Origin: Bog-473 sp963828505
GTDB lineage: Bacteria > Actinomycetota > Acidimicrobiia > Acidimicrobiales > RAAP-2
Reading direction: 5' to 3'
Assembly: GCA_963828505.1 (NCBI GenBank)
Contig: CAWHFM010000020.1
Span: 5,563-69,562, forward strand
DNA: 64,000 nt
The number at the start of each line of letters is the position of its first letter. Position 1 is the first letter of the stretch. Shown in pieces: positions 1 through 9,217 of this stretch. The position numbers and the translations under genes were made by a program. The notes beneath the pieces were generated by a model. It saw only the letters and a program-made list of their open reading frames with translations. It was not told the DNA's origin and did not search any database.

Positions 1-242
1 TCCACTGAGCTCATCCTTTCGTCGTCGCCACCACGCGGCCCGGGCAGCGGCACATTCTCGCAGTCGAACCGCCGATGCGCCCCACTCCGACCCGTACCCA
101 GCCCAGAGGCGCGGCGGGCCGCCCCCCACGACGCCATGATGGGAGCGGTGAACGCGCACGTGCACCTCACGGCTGGCACGGCGCCGGGAGCCCGGGACGG
201 GCCGAGCACCGCGGTCACCCTCACGTCATTCGTCGGAGCCGG

Positions 243-1790
243 GTGACCGCCGAGGGCGAGCAGTCGGCCGGCGCTGCGACGGCGGCGCCACTGGTCCTGA
301 AGAGCGCCCGGGGCCGCTGGGTCATCGCCGCCACCGTCCTCGGCTCGGGCATGGCCCTGCTCGATTCGACCGTCGTCGGCATCGCCCTGCCGTCGGTGAA
401 CCGCAGCTTCCACGGCGGGGTGGGCTCGCTGCAGTGGGTGGTGACCGGGTACCTGCTGACGCTGGCGGCCTTCCTCCTGCTCGGCGGCTCGCTCGGGGAC
501 CACTTCGGGCGGCGGCGCATCTTCCTCATCGGGACGGTCTGGTTCGCTCTGTCCTCCGCCGCCTGCGGCCTGGCGCCCAGCAGCGGTCTGCTCGTGGCCG
601 CTCGGGTCGTCCAAGGTGTCGGCGGCGCACTCATGGCCCCGGCGAGCCTGGCCATCATCCAGGCCTCGTTCCGCCCCGAGGACCGGGCCCGGGCCATCGG
701 GGCCTGGTCGGGCCTGGGGGGTGTGGCCGCCGCTGCGGGTCCCCTCGTCGGCGGCTACCTCCTCGCCGTGGCCTCGTGGCGCTGGGTGTTCTTCATCAAC
801 CTGCCCGTGGCGGCCGCCGTGGTGGCGGTGACCTCGCGGCACGTTCCCGAGTCGCGCGACCCTGCCGCTGACGCACGCGTCGACGTGTGGGGAGCATCGC
901 TGGCCGTTGCGTTCCTGGCCGGCTTGACGTACGCGCTCATCGAGGGTCCGACGCGTGGCTGGTCGGACCCGGCCGTGCTCTTCGGGCTCGCCGTGACGGC
1001 CCTGGCCGGTCCGGCTTTTTTGCTCATAGAGCGGAGATCGTCGCACCCCATGCTGCCCCTCGAGCTCTTCCGGTCCCGCCAGTTCAGCGGCGCCAACGGC
1101 GTCACCTTCGCCGTCTACGGCGCCCTCGGCGGCGCGCTGTTCCTGCTGCCGGTCGAGCTCCAGCTGGTGGCGCACTACACCCCGCTCGAGTCCGGTTTGG
1201 CTCTGTTCCCTCTGACCCTCGTGATGCTCACACTCTCGGCCCGCTCGGGCCAGCTCTCGGCGCGGATAGGACCACGGCTGCAGATGACCGTGGGACCGTT
1301 GATCGTCGCCGCCGGGTTGGCCCTGCTGGTCCGGGCCACCAACCCCGGGAGCTACCTGACCCAGGTCTTCCCGGCCGTCCTCCTCTTCGCCTTCGGGCTG
1401 GCCGTCACCGTGGCCCCGCTCACGGCCACCGCCATGGGCGCGGCACCGACGGAGCACTCAGGCATCGCGTCCGCGGTCAACAACGTGGTCGCCCGGGCGG
1501 CCAGCCTCCTGGCTGTCGCCGTGCTTCCTCTCGTGGCGGGTCTGACCGGGGCGGCTGCGCTCGCTCCCGAGGAGTTGGCCGCCGGCTTCCGCACCGCGAT
1601 GCTGATCTCGGGGGCCGTCTGCGCTCTTGGCGCGGTGGTCTCGGCGCTCACCATTCGCAACCCGGTTCGGGCTCCGGCGGCGGAGGCGCCCGCTCCGGCG
1701 CCGGTCCGCACCTGGTCGTGCGGCGTGAACGGGCCGCCCGTGGGTGCCGCAGCGGCTTCGCTAGGCCCCGACGGGCCGCGGGTGCGCTGA
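243..1790 (+). CDS. DHA2-family MFS drug/proton antiporter
   Basis: Predicted inner-membrane exporter of about 515 residues with roughly 14 hydrophobic segments, the size and layout of the EmrB/QacA (DHA2) branch of the major facilitator superfamily. Seen directly: an LDSTVVGIALPS segment in helix 1 (family antiporter motif D region), the loop motif GDHFGRRRIF between helices 2 and 3, and the motif C-like stretch GGVAAAAGPLVGG. The reading frame is open further upstream, but that extension is Arg/Gly-rich and not membrane-like, so I chose GTG at 243, which has GGAG at 235-238. The substrate cannot be told from sequence. An oxidoreductase follows on the same strand 41 bases later, so the two may be co-transcribed. 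Bases 1-242 hold no gene I can support. Confidence 0.85.
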   Translation: MTAEGEQSAGAATAAPLVLKSARGRWVIAATVLGSGMALLDSTVVGIALPSVNRSFHGGVGSLQWVVTGYLLTLAAFLLLGGSLGDHFGRRRIFLIGTVWFALSSAACGLAPSSGLLVAARVVQGVGGALMAPASLAIIQASFRPEDRARAIGAWSGLGGVAAAAGPLVGGYLLAVASWRWVFFINLPVAAAVVAVTSRHVPESRDPAADARVDVWGASLAVAFLAGLTYALIEGPTRGWSDPAVLFGLAVTALAGPAFLLIERRSSHPMLPLELFRSRQFSGANGVTFAVYGALGGALFLLPVELQLVAHYTPLESGLALFPLTLVMLTLSARSGQLSARIGPRLQMTVGPLIVAAGLALLVRATNPGSYLTQVFPAVLLFAFGLAVTVAPLTATAMGAAPTEHSGIASAVNNVVARAASLLAVAVLPLVAGLTGAAALAPEELAAGFRTAMLISGAVCALGAVVSALTIRNPVRAPAAEAPAPAPVRTWSCGVNGPPVGAAAASLGPDGPRVR

Positions 1791-1831
1791 AGCAGCGTGC
1801 GGGGCGGGCGGCGGTCGGCCAAGGTAGGTGG

Positions 1832-3067
1832 ATGGCACGACGGGCAGCGAGTGGTTCGGGAGCGGCGCCAGGTGCGCCCGAAGTCTTCGCACCGGCCGCG
1901 CTCGGACCGGTCACACTCCGCAACCGCATCATCAAGGCGGCGACCTTCGAGGGCCGCACCCCGAGGGGCGAGGTAGGGGACGAGCTGGTCGGGTTCCACC
2001 GCCGGGTCGCCGCGGGCGGAGTGGGCATGACCACGGTCGCCTACCTGGCGGTCTCGCCCGAAGGCCGCACGGACCGGCACTGCTCCATGCTCAGCGAGGA
2101 CACTGTCCCGGGGCTACGGCGGCTGACCGACGCCGTCCACGGCGAGGGGGCGGCCGCGGCGGCGCAGATCGGCCACGCCGGTCCGGTAGCGAACGGCCGG
2201 TCGAACGGCGCGCCTGCGCTCTCGCCTTCGGGCGGCTTCACGCCGATGGGCTCGCGCCTGCGTGCTATCGACGTGGCGGGGATCGAACGGGTCACCGAGG
2301 ACTACCGTCGCGCCGCAACGTTGGCGGTCGAGGCGGGCTTCGACAGCATCGAGGTGCACGTCGGGCACAACTACCTGCTTAGTGCGTTCCTCAGCCCGAA
2401 GCTCAACAAGCGGGACGACCAGTTCGGGGGCTCGGTCGAGAACCGCGCCCGCTTCGCCCGCACGGTGCTCAGGACGGTGCGCGACGCGGCCGGGTCCCAG
2501 GTGGCGGTGACGGCCAAGCTCAACATGGCCGACGGCGTGCCCGGAGGGTTGTGGCTCGACGAGAGCGTCGAGGTGGCGCGACTATTCGAGCAGGACGGCG
2601 CGCTCGACGCGCTCGAACTCACCGGGGGCAGCTCGCTGGCCAACCCGATGTACCTGTTCCGGGGCGACGCGCCGTTGGAGGAGTTCGGAGCGACCCTGCC
2701 CCAGCCGGTGCGCTTCGGTTTCCGGTTCGTGGGCGGGCGCTTCCTCCGGTCCTACCCCTACGAGGAGGCTTTCTTCCTCCCCTTCGCCCGGCAGTTCCTC
2801 GCCGCGCTGACCTCGCTGCCGTTGATCCTCCTCGGTGGCATCACCGAGCTACAGACGGTGCAGTCGGCACTGGCGGAGGGGTTTGCGTTCGTGGCCATGG
2901 CCCGCGCGCTGCTGCGCGAGCCCGACCTACCGGCTCGCATGCAGGCGGGTACAGCCTCGACATCGTTGTGCATCCACTGCAACAAGTGCATGCCCACCAT
3001 CTACTCCGGCACTCGATGCGTCCTGGTGCCCGGCTCGGCGGGAGCCGACCGCAGCGGCAGCAGCTGA
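1832..3067 (+). CDS. Old-yellow-enzyme-like FMN oxidoreductase with C-terminal Fe-S cysteine motif
   Basis: FMN-dependent TIM-barrel oxidoreductase of 411 residues, related to NADH:flavin oxidoreductases and the N-terminal half of 2,4-dienoyl-CoA reductase and trimethylamine dehydrogenase. Seen: N-terminal VTLRNRIIKAAT, the family signature region HVGHNYLLSAFLSPK followed by GGSVENRARF, a phosphate-binding LLGGIT, and a cysteine cluster CIHCNKC with a further Cys (TRC) downstream, the pattern that holds the 4Fe-4S cluster in the longer dienoyl-CoA-reductase-like enzymes. Those enzymes carry a further FAD/NAD(P) domain of about 300 residues; this one stops soon after the cysteines. The ATG at 1832 follows AAGGTAGG; the longer open frame upstream overlaps the transporter and is not used. 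Substrate unknown, probably an enoyl or enone compound. Confidence 0.8.
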   Translation: MARRAASGSGAAPGAPEVFAPAALGPVTLRNRIIKAATFEGRTPRGEVGDELVGFHRRVAAGGVGMTTVAYLAVSPEGRTDRHCSMLSEDTVPGLRRLTDAVHGEGAAAAAQIGHAGPVANGRSNGAPALSPSGGFTPMGSRLRAIDVAGIERVTEDYRRAATLAVEAGFDSIEVHVGHNYLLSAFLSPKLNKRDDQFGGSVENRARFARTVLRTVRDAAGSQVAVTAKLNMADGVPGGLWLDESVEVARLFEQDGALDALELTGGSSLANPMYLFRGDAPLEEFGATLPQPVRFGFRFVGGRFLRSYPYEEAFFLPFARQFLAALTSLPLILLGGITELQTVQSALAEGFAFVAMARALLREPDLPARMQAGTASTSLCIHCNKCMPTIYSGTRCVLVPGSAGADRSGSS

Positions 3068-3100
3068 CGCGGCAGCGGGCGCACCGCGCCCAACAGTGGC

Positions 3101-4531
3101 TCAGGCGGATACCGGCGGCCGCCGCTCCGCCCAGGGCAGGACCTGCTCCAGCTGGCCGGCCAGGGAGAGCAACGTCTCCTCGTCGCCGAGGCGGCCGACG
3201 AACTGGACGCCGATGGGCAATCCCTCGGCGTTCCAGTGCAGCGGCAGGGAGATCGCCGGCTGGCCCGTCACGTTGAAGGGCGGCGTGAAGGGCACGTAGG
3301 CGGCGGCGCGAATGAGGCCGGCGAGCGGCTCTCCGGGAGGAGAGTCGAAGGTGCCGAGCCGGGCCGGAGGCTCACCGATGGTCGGGGTGAGGAGGACGTC
3401 GACCGTTTCGAAGTACGCGGCGATCTGGCGCGTGGCGCGCTGCAGCCCTTCCACCGCGGCGAGGTACCGACCGGCGTCGACGGAGCGGCCCAGGGTCACC
3501 AGAGCCCAGCTCAACGGCTCCAGGTCGGCCTCGGTGGCGACGCGTCCGATGCGGTCCTCCCAGACTCCGACGGTCCAGGCGCTACCCGCCGCCCACACGT
3601 TGACGAAGTCGCCCGTCAGGGCGTCGGCGTCGACGTCGAGCACGGCATCCTCAACCCGGTGCCCGAGTGATTCGCAGGACGACGCAGCGGCCAGCGCCGC
3701 GTGCACGCAGTCCGCGTGCACGTCGGACCCGGTCGGTGACGCGGTCATGATGCCGATCCGCAACCGGGCCGGTACCGACGCGGCGGCGGCGGCGAAGGAC
3801 GGCCCTCGCCGTGGGGGTGCCCAGTAGGGATCGCCCGGCACGGACCCGGCCGTGGCGTCGAGGATGGCCGCCGAGTCGCGCACCGAGCGGGTCACGACGT
3901 GCTCGCACACGAGGCCGCCCATCATGTCGCCGAGCTGGGGGGCCAGCGAGTTGCGGGCTCGTGTCGGCTTGAGCCCGACCAACCCGCAGCACGACGCCGG
4001 GATGCGGATGGAGCCGCCGCCGTCGTTGGCGTGCGCCGCCGGCACCATGCCTGCGGCCACCGCGGCCGCGGAGCCTCCCGAGGAACCGCCGGTCGAGCGC
4101 TCCGTGTCCCAGGGATTACGCGACGGTCCGAAGCGGCGCGGCTCGGCCGTCGGCAGGATCCCGAACTCGGACGTGTTCGTCTTGCCGCAGACGACGAAGC
4201 CCGCCCTGATGTAGCGCGCCGCCAGCTCCTGGGTCACCGTGGAGACGTAGTCACCCGAGAGGTTCGTACCCTCCGAGTACGGCGTCCCCGCCAGCTCGGC
4301 GCAGAGGTCCTTCAACAGGAAGGGCACACCGCGGAACGGCCCGTCGGGCAGCGTACCCGCCGCCTCCGCCCGGGCTCGGTCGTACAGCTCGTGGATGATG
4401 GCGTTCAGCTGGGGGTTGAGCTTCTCCATGCGAGCGATCGCACCGTCCACCAGCTCGGCGGGGGACACCTGTTCGGTGCGGACCAGCTCGGCCTGCCCGG
4501 TCGCGTCGAGCCAAGCGATCTCGTCTGCCAT
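3101..4531 (-). CDS. Amidase-signature (AS) family amidase
   Basis: Predicted amide hydrolase of 476 residues, full length for the AS family. The Ser-cisSer-Lys triad can be located: the lysine in FLLKDL, the serine-glycine-rich stretch STGGSSGGSAAAVAAGM, and the nucleophile in DGGGSIRIPAS. The C-terminal half has the usual FNVTGQPAISLPL segment. The substrate is not predictable; AS enzymes act on aryl or aliphatic amides, carbamates and aminoacyl amides. It lies between an oxidoreductase (convergent) and an HxlR regulator on the same strand, 65 bases downstream of the regulator's start-distal end. A second AS amidase (55769-57088) in this window shares the same motifs, so the genome carries at least two paralogues. 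Confidence 0.88.
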   Translation of the reverse strand: MADEIAWLDATGQAELVRTEQVSPAELVDGAIARMEKLNPQLNAIIHELYDRARAEAAGTLPDGPFRGVPFLLKDLCAELAGTPYSEGTNLSGDYVSTVTQELAARYIRAGFVVCGKTNTSEFGILPTAEPRRFGPSRNPWDTERSTGGSSGGSAAAVAAGMVPAAHANDGGGSIRIPASCCGLVGLKPTRARNSLAPQLGDMMGGLVCEHVVTRSVRDSAAILDATAGSVPGDPYWAPPRRGPSFAAAAASVPARLRIGIMTASPTGSDVHADCVHAALAAASSCESLGHRVEDAVLDVDADALTGDFVNVWAAGSAWTVGVWEDRIGRVATEADLEPLSWALVTLGRSVDAGRYLAAVEGLQRATRQIAAYFETVDVLLTPTIGEPPARLGTFDSPPGEPLAGLIRAAAYVPFTPPFNVTGQPAISLPLHWNAEGLPIGVQFVGRLGDEETLLSLAGQLEQVLPWAERRPPVSA

Positions 4532-4596
4532 GAGAGTCCAAGGTAGCGAGGGCCGGTCGGAGATGCCCGGCGTGGCTCACGCGAGGAATGGACGGG

Positions 4597-5076
4597 TCAG
4601 GCCGGGATCGGTGCCGCTTCCTCCGGCCGTTTCGCCCCGGTACGGACGGCGATGGCCTCGGTGACCGAGATGTCGGCACCGCAGGCCGTGCACCGGCGCC
4701 GGTCGTCGAGCTCCCCGCCGCAGCCGCGATGGCGGAGGATCATGGGCCGATCACCGACGAGGGCGTGGCGGTCACCCCACTGGAGCAGTGCCACCAGGAC
4801 GGGCCACAGGTCGGCCCCCTTCTCGGTGAGGCGGTACTCGGAGCGGACCGGTCGGTCCTGATAAGGCCGCTTCGTCACGATGCCTTGCGATACGAGGCCC
4901 TCCAGGCGGTCCTGGAGAACGTTTCGGGCCACACCCAGATCACGCTGGATGTCCTCGAAGCGGCGGATGCCCAAGAAGATGTCCCTGATCACCAGCAGCG
5001 TCCAGCGTTCCCCGATCACCTCGAGCGTCGAGGCCACCGGGCAGTACTGGGTGGGGTAGTCCTTCTTCAGCATCAA
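4597..5076 (-). CDS. HxlR-family winged-helix transcriptional regulator
   Basis: DNA-binding regulator of 159 residues. Residues about 10-105 form the HxlR winged helix: CPVASTLEVIGERWTLLVIRD is the typical opening (conserved Cys, then ERWTLLVIRDI), followed by RRFEDIQRDLGVARNVLQ and the wing RSEYRLTEKG. The C-terminus adds a possible small zinc ribbon (HRGCGGEL, then RCTACGAD), often seen in actinobacterial members. Starts ATG at 5076 or 5073. It is divergent from a DHA2 exporter that begins 66 bases away, with a perfect inverted repeat in between, so it very likely controls that exporter and itself. HxlR proteins commonly sense electrophiles or quinones; the signal here is unknown. Confidence 0.88.
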   Translation of the reverse strand: MMLKKDYPTQYCPVASTLEVIGERWTLLVIRDIFLGIRRFEDIQRDLGVARNVLQDRLEGLVSQGIVTKRPYQDRPVRSEYRLTEKGADLWPVLVALLQWGDRHALVGDRPMILRHRGCGGELDDRRRCTACGADISVTEAIAVRTGAKRPEEAAPIPA

Positions 5077-5106
5077 CCCAGTGTATCAACCTTTTTTCGT
5101 CAGTGG

Positions 5107-5135
5107 GTTGCTTCAAGCAACTTTCTTGTTAGAGT
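5107..5135 (+). promoter_or_regulatory. HxlR operator overlapping a leaderless-type promoter
   Basis: A perfect 7-base inverted repeat with a single central base, GTTGCTT-C-AAGCAAC, spans 5107-5121. It covers a possible -35 (TTGCTT, 5108-5113); a -10-like TAGAGT lies at 5130-5135, 16 bases further on. The exporter's ATG is at 5143, about where transcription would begin, so the mRNA may lack a leader. Assignment to the adjacent HxlR protein is inference from position. Confidence 0.6.
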
Positions 5136-5142
5136 TCGTTGC

Positions 5143-6726
5143 ATGACACTACCTACGGTGGGAACGGCGGAGGCGGCGACGACGGGTGGCAGGGGACGGG
5201 AGCGGCCGGTCCTGACGGCGCTGATCGTCCTCACGGGCGTGTTCCTCTCGTCGCTCGACCTCTTCATCGTGAACATCGCCTTTCCGAGCATCTCCAAGGC
5301 GTACCACGGGGAGAGCCTCAGCTCGCTGTCGTGGGTGCTGAGCGCCTACACGATCGTCTTCGCGGCCGTACTCGTCCCCGCCGGCCGGTGGGCGGACCGG
5401 GCCGGGCGCAAGCGAGCCTTCCTCCTCGGACTCGCCATCTTCACCACCTCGTCCGCGCTGTGTGCCATTGCACCGTCTCTCGACTTCCTCGTGGGCGCCC
5501 GTGTGCTTCAGGCTGTAGGCGGCGCTCTGATGCTGCCGACCTCGCTCGGCCTGCTGCTCCCGGCCTTCGGGCCCGAGCGCAAGGGCGCGGCGATCGGGCT
5601 GTGGTCGGCGGTCGGCGGGGCGGCAGCCGCGCTCGGTCCACCGATCGGGGGGCTGCTCGTCCAGGTGAGCTGGCGCTGGGTCTTCCTCGTGAACCTCCCG
5701 TTCAGCCTGCTGGCGCTCTTCTTCGGCGTTCGGCTCCTGCACGAGGTCCGCGACCCCGAGGCCCACAAATCGGACCTGCTGGGCGCGGCGCTCCTCACCG
5801 TGTCCGTCGCCAGCCTGGTGGCCGCCATCGTCGAGGGTTCGGACTGGGGCTGGACCAGCGCCCGGATCATCGGAACGTTCGCGCTGGCCGCCGTCTCCGG
5901 CACCTGGCTGGTCCTGCGCTCCTTCCGCCACCCCAACCCGGTGATTGAGCCGGCGGTGATCCGTCACCGCGCCGTCGCGCTGGCCGACCTGAGCTCTCTC
6001 GCCTTCTTCGGGGGGTTCGGGGCGCTGGTGCTCGGCGGGGTCCTCTTCCTCACCGGCGTCTGGCACGAGTCGGTGCTGCGGGCCGGCTTCCTCATCGCCC
6101 CGGGGCCGCTCCTGGCCGGTCTGGCCGCGTTCCCCGGAGGTCTGCTCGGGGCGCGTCTCGGGCACCGGGCGGTCGGAACCGCGGGCTCGTTGCTTTTCGC
6201 CTCCGGCGGGGTGTGGTGGATCACCCATGTCGGCACGTCGCCGGACTATGTGGGCGCGTACCTGCCGGGCAGCCTCCTCAGCGGGCTCGGCGTCGGCCTG
6301 ATGCTGCCCTCGCTCGGCGGCGCGGCGACGGCGCCGCTTCCGCCCAAGCGATTCGCCACCGGGTCGGCCCTCTACGCCATGTCGCGCCAGATCGGCATCG
6401 CGCTGGGGGTGGCATGCCTCGTGGCCATCCTCGGTTCCTCGGGCGCCGTGCCGAGCGTGACGTCCTTCCACCACGCCTGGGTGTTCATGATCGCCTGCAG
6501 CCTGCTGGCCGGGGCCGTGCTCCAGGGGATCGGCGCCCCGGCGACCGAGGTCGCGGACGCCACCGCGGACGAGACCTTGGACGCCCCCCAGCCGGCGCCA
6601 TGGGTCCGGCCGACGAGCTCACCGCCCCTATCCCCTTCTGCCGCGCCGCTAGCTCCCGCCATCTCCGCTGCGGTGACCTCTTCCTACGTCGAGGGTGCGG
6701 GACCGCGCATCTCGGGCGGCAGGTAG
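5143..6726 (+). CDS. DHA2-family MFS transporter, HxlR-linked
   Basis: Predicted 14-helix drug/proton antiporter of about 527 residues in the inner membrane. Motifs seen: SSLDLFIVNIAFPSI in helix 1, GRWADRAGRKRAFLLG (loop 2-3 motif A), and GGAAAALGPPIGGLL (motif C, typical of antiporters). The open frame extends upstream through the regulator region, but the ATG at 5143 gives the family N-terminus and sits just downstream of the promoter and operator. It is divergent from the HxlR gene, suggesting induction by an exported or toxic compound. The 3' end overlaps the convergent kinase-like gene by 43 bases. Similar in type to the transporter at 243-1790 but clearly not a recent duplicate. Confidence 0.87.
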   Translation: MTLPTVGTAEAATTGGRGRERPVLTALIVLTGVFLSSLDLFIVNIAFPSISKAYHGESLSSLSWVLSAYTIVFAAVLVPAGRWADRAGRKRAFLLGLAIFTTSSALCAIAPSLDFLVGARVLQAVGGALMLPTSLGLLLPAFGPERKGAAIGLWSAVGGAAAALGPPIGGLLVQVSWRWVFLVNLPFSLLALFFGVRLLHEVRDPEAHKSDLLGAALLTVSVASLVAAIVEGSDWGWTSARIIGTFALAAVSGTWLVLRSFRHPNPVIEPAVIRHRAVALADLSSLAFFGGFGALVLGGVLFLTGVWHESVLRAGFLIAPGPLLAGLAAFPGGLLGARLGHRAVGTAGSLLFASGGVWWITHVGTSPDYVGAYLPGSLLSGLGVGLMLPSLGGAATAPLPPKRFATGSALYAMSRQIGIALGVACLVAILGSSGAVPSVTSFHHAWVFMIACSLLAGAVLQGIGAPATEVADATADETLDAPQPAPWVRPTSSPPLSPSAAPLAPAISAAVTSSYVEGAGPRISGGR

Positions 6727-8156
6727 GAGGGGTTCGCCACCAGAAGTTGGTCGCGGGCCCAGGCGGCGAGGGCGGGCGCCACCCCAGTCCAGTCGCCGTC
6801 GAGGGCGCCGGAGCGGATGGCGGCGGCGAGCGCGGCGGCGTCGTCGAAGCCGAGGCCGGCCAGGCGGACGGCGTGCGCCGCGACGAGGTCTGCACCGAAC
6901 CGGAGCTCGCGCTCGACGACGGCGACCGCGTTGCGCAGCACCCTGGTCTCGAAGCGCGCACCGACTGAGCCTGACGGATCCCCGGCGGGCGATTCGTCGG
7001 CTACCTCACGGTCCAGTTGCTCGCGCACGGCCTCGGCCAGCTCCACCGCCGTCGGCCGGCCGAACGGCGACACCGCGCCGGCCGCCGCGCCGGGTCCGGC
7101 GGGAGGAGGCGGTGTCACCCCGAGGAGGACCATCAGATCCCATTCGCTCTCACACACGCGCCGTCCGATCGCGGCCAGCTCGACCGAGCGCGTGGCGCCG
7201 CTCAGGTGGGCCGAGGCCTGGAGCGCGCAGATCGTCGCCCACTTGACGGTGGCGTAGACCTGCCACCAGTGGACGGTGCCGGGGTCGACGGGCGCGGCGC
7301 CGGCGGCGGCGTAGGCGTCGAGGAGCTCGGGCAGCGTGCCGAAACCCCCCACCTCGGGGGCGCGGCCGAAACGCCAGGCCGGGGCGCTCAGCCACCCGAG
7401 ATCCTCGGCCGGGTCGCCGGCATGCGCCAGCTCCCAGTCGAGCACGCCGCGCAGGCCATCCGGCCCGACCAGGAGGTTGCCGAGCCGGAAGTCCCCGTGC
7501 ACCGTCGTCGGCGCGCCGGCAGGCGGTCGCTGGGCGTCGAGCCAACGCGCGCCCAGCTCGAGGGCCGGACGGACCTCGCCGAGCAGATCGAGCCACGGGA
7601 GGGGGTCGGCGAACGGGTCCGCCGGCGCCAGGCCCTCGATGGCAGTCGGGTCGATGCCGTGCACGCCGGCCAGGGCCTGAGCGCACTGAGCGGTGAGCGC
7701 GGCGCGGGCGGCACCGAAGCGGTCGTCGCGCAGGATGCGCCGGGGGATGGTCTCGCCCTCGAGGTGCTCGACGACTATCCAGCTTGGGCCCAGGGGATCG
7801 GCGTCGGCGTCGGCCGGGTGGGCGCCGGCGATGTGGGCGTCGGCGGTGGTGTCGGCGGCGGCGGCCACCACCGAGGGCACGGGGACGCCCGCCGCGGCGG
7901 CGGCGCGCAGGAGCGATGCCTCCGTGCGGACCCGGCCCCGCTGGGCCCCGCGGCGGGCCCGGTCGATCTGGACGACCAGGCGCCGGTGGCGGGAGGCGGA
8001 GTCCGAGTCCACGTCGAGGTCGAAGGCGCTGGTGACGCGCGACGCACCGCCCGCGAGGCGCCGGAAGTCCCGCACGGTGCCGCCCAGGCGACGACCGAGG
8101 GCGACCGCGATCTCGTCCTGACTCGGAAGACCGGGTCTGTGCTGGCGCTCGGACAC
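6684..8156 (-). CDS. Aminoglycoside-phosphotransferase-fold kinase-like protein
   Basis: 490-residue protein with an APH/choline-kinase fold in its first 330 residues: a nucleotide-binding start (RRLAGGASRVTSAF), the catalytic loop VHGDFRLGNLL (HGD plus Asn), and the metal-binding segment VLDWELAHAGDP. The last about 110 residues are an extra alpha-helical domain found in some actinobacterial members. Despite the fold, such proteins beside acyl-CoA or SDR genes are generally not antibiotic-resistance enzymes; they are thought to phosphorylate small alcohols or lipid intermediates, which is unproven here. I chose GTG at 8156 because it follows the upstream stop at 8164 and has AGTAGG in front; a longer ATG start at 8198 overlaps the neighbour. 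Downstream partner of the frameshifted gene at 8164-9214. Confidence 0.78.
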   Translation of the reverse strand: MSERQHRPGLPSQDEIAVALGRRLGGTVRDFRRLAGGASRVTSAFDLDVDSDSASRHRRLVVQIDRARRGAQRGRVRTEASLLRAAAAAGVPVPSVVAAAADTTADAHIAGAHPADADADPLGPSWIVVEHLEGETIPRRILRDDRFGAARAALTAQCAQALAGVHGIDPTAIEGLAPADPFADPLPWLDLLGEVRPALELGARWLDAQRPPAGAPTTVHGDFRLGNLLVGPDGLRGVLDWELAHAGDPAEDLGWLSAPAWRFGRAPEVGGFGTLPELLDAYAAAGAAPVDPGTVHWWQVYATVKWATICALQASAHLSGATRSVELAAIGRRVCESEWDLMVLLGVTPPPPAGPGAAAGAVSPFGRPTAVELAEAVREQLDREVADESPAGDPSGSVGARFETRVLRNAVAVVERELRFGADLVAAHAVRLAGLGFDDAAALAAAIRSGALDGDWTGVAPALAAWARDQLLVANPSYLPPEMRGPAPST

Positions 8157-8163
8157 CGGACGC

Positions 8164-9214
8164 CTACTCGACCGGAACGACCGGCCTCCCGGCGGCATCG
8201 AGCTGGTGCAGGTACTCGCAGATGCCGTAGCCGGCGCGCTCGGGACCGGCGGGGTCGGCGTAGACGAAGCGGGCTAGACCCTCGTTCACCATGGTGCCGC
8301 CGGCCTGGCCGATATCGGCCACCCGCAGGACCTCGCCGCGCAACGGGTGGGTGCGGCCGGACTTGTCGACGACGTCGAGGTGCACGACGCGGTGCGTGAC
8401 GCCGTCGTCGGCCAGCTCCGTGCGCACCCGCCACTCGGCCACCGACGTCGCCCTCCCGTCGTGCCACACCCAGCCGCGATGGAGGTCTCCGGCGCCGGTC
8501 CCGAGGCGGATGCCGCCGAAGTGGGTGTCGTCGCCGACGTTGATGGAGAACCAGCGCCACATCGTGGGCCCGCCCCAGCGCCTCGGGCCCCAGGAGCGGT
8601 CGCGGTTGCCGTGGGCCCCCCGCCATCCCGAGCGCGGTTCCGTCCACGGTGAGGGTCCCGCTCCAGCGGCCCGCCTGCTCGAGGTGGCCCTTGCCGACGG
8701 TGCCCGCCGCGTGTGCGGCCTGGGCCGACTTCGGGCCGCCGCCGCCCTGACCGTCCGTGCCGATCGCAGGGGTGACGGCATCGAAACGCACGTCGAGGAC
8801 GACCGGGACCAGCCGCTCGGCCCGTTCGGCGCCGCGTGCGGACGCGGATGCGCCGTTCCCGTCGGCGGCACCGGAACCGGGCCGGGAGCAGGGACGGGCG
8901 CGCACCTCGCCCTCCATGGTCAGGCGCCAGGACTGCAGCGCCTCGAGCATCTCGTAGCGCACATCCCCCACCTCGAGCACGGTGTCGACCATCTCGTGCT
9001 GCTCCTGCACCGAGCGGTACTCACCGAGATCCCCGTCGGGCAGCCACAGGGACAGTCCGACGTCCATCGTCCCCTCGTTGGGCCGGATGCCGACGCGGCT
9101 GAAGAATCCCGAATCCGTGTCCGGGTCGTAGGCATTGAAGTAGTAGGACTCGCTCCACGCCGAATCCCCCTCGACGGGGTGGGCATAGTCGTGACGCGCC
9201 TCGAGGATGGGCAT
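8164..9214 (-). pseudogene. Frameshifted CrtC/lipocalin-like protein (DUF7064/DUF7065-like)
   Basis: Two overlapping frames together make one protein of about 349 residues. The first (from ATG 9214) reads through SAWSESYYFNAYD and ends sensibly at GTLTVDGTALGM; the second continues with HGNRDRSWGPRRW, FSINVGDDTHFGG and a normal C-terminus ending at 8164. The switch falls in a run of six C (8616-8621, G on the coding strand): removing one base restores a single frame of 350 codons. From memory the sequence resembles the DUF7064/7065 proteins with a hydroxyneurosporene-synthase-like fold that often neighbour APH-type kinases; this is not verified. Its start is 3 bases after the SDR gene and its stop 7 bases before the kinase start, so the three form an operon. 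A sequencing indel is as likely as a true mutation. Confidence 0.7.
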
Positions 9215-9217
9215 GCC

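Noticed and set aside
6684..8156. Aminoglycoside resistance gene
   Set aside because: Fold motifs fit APH, but the extra domain, operon partners and absence of any resistance context point to a metabolic kinase-like protein.
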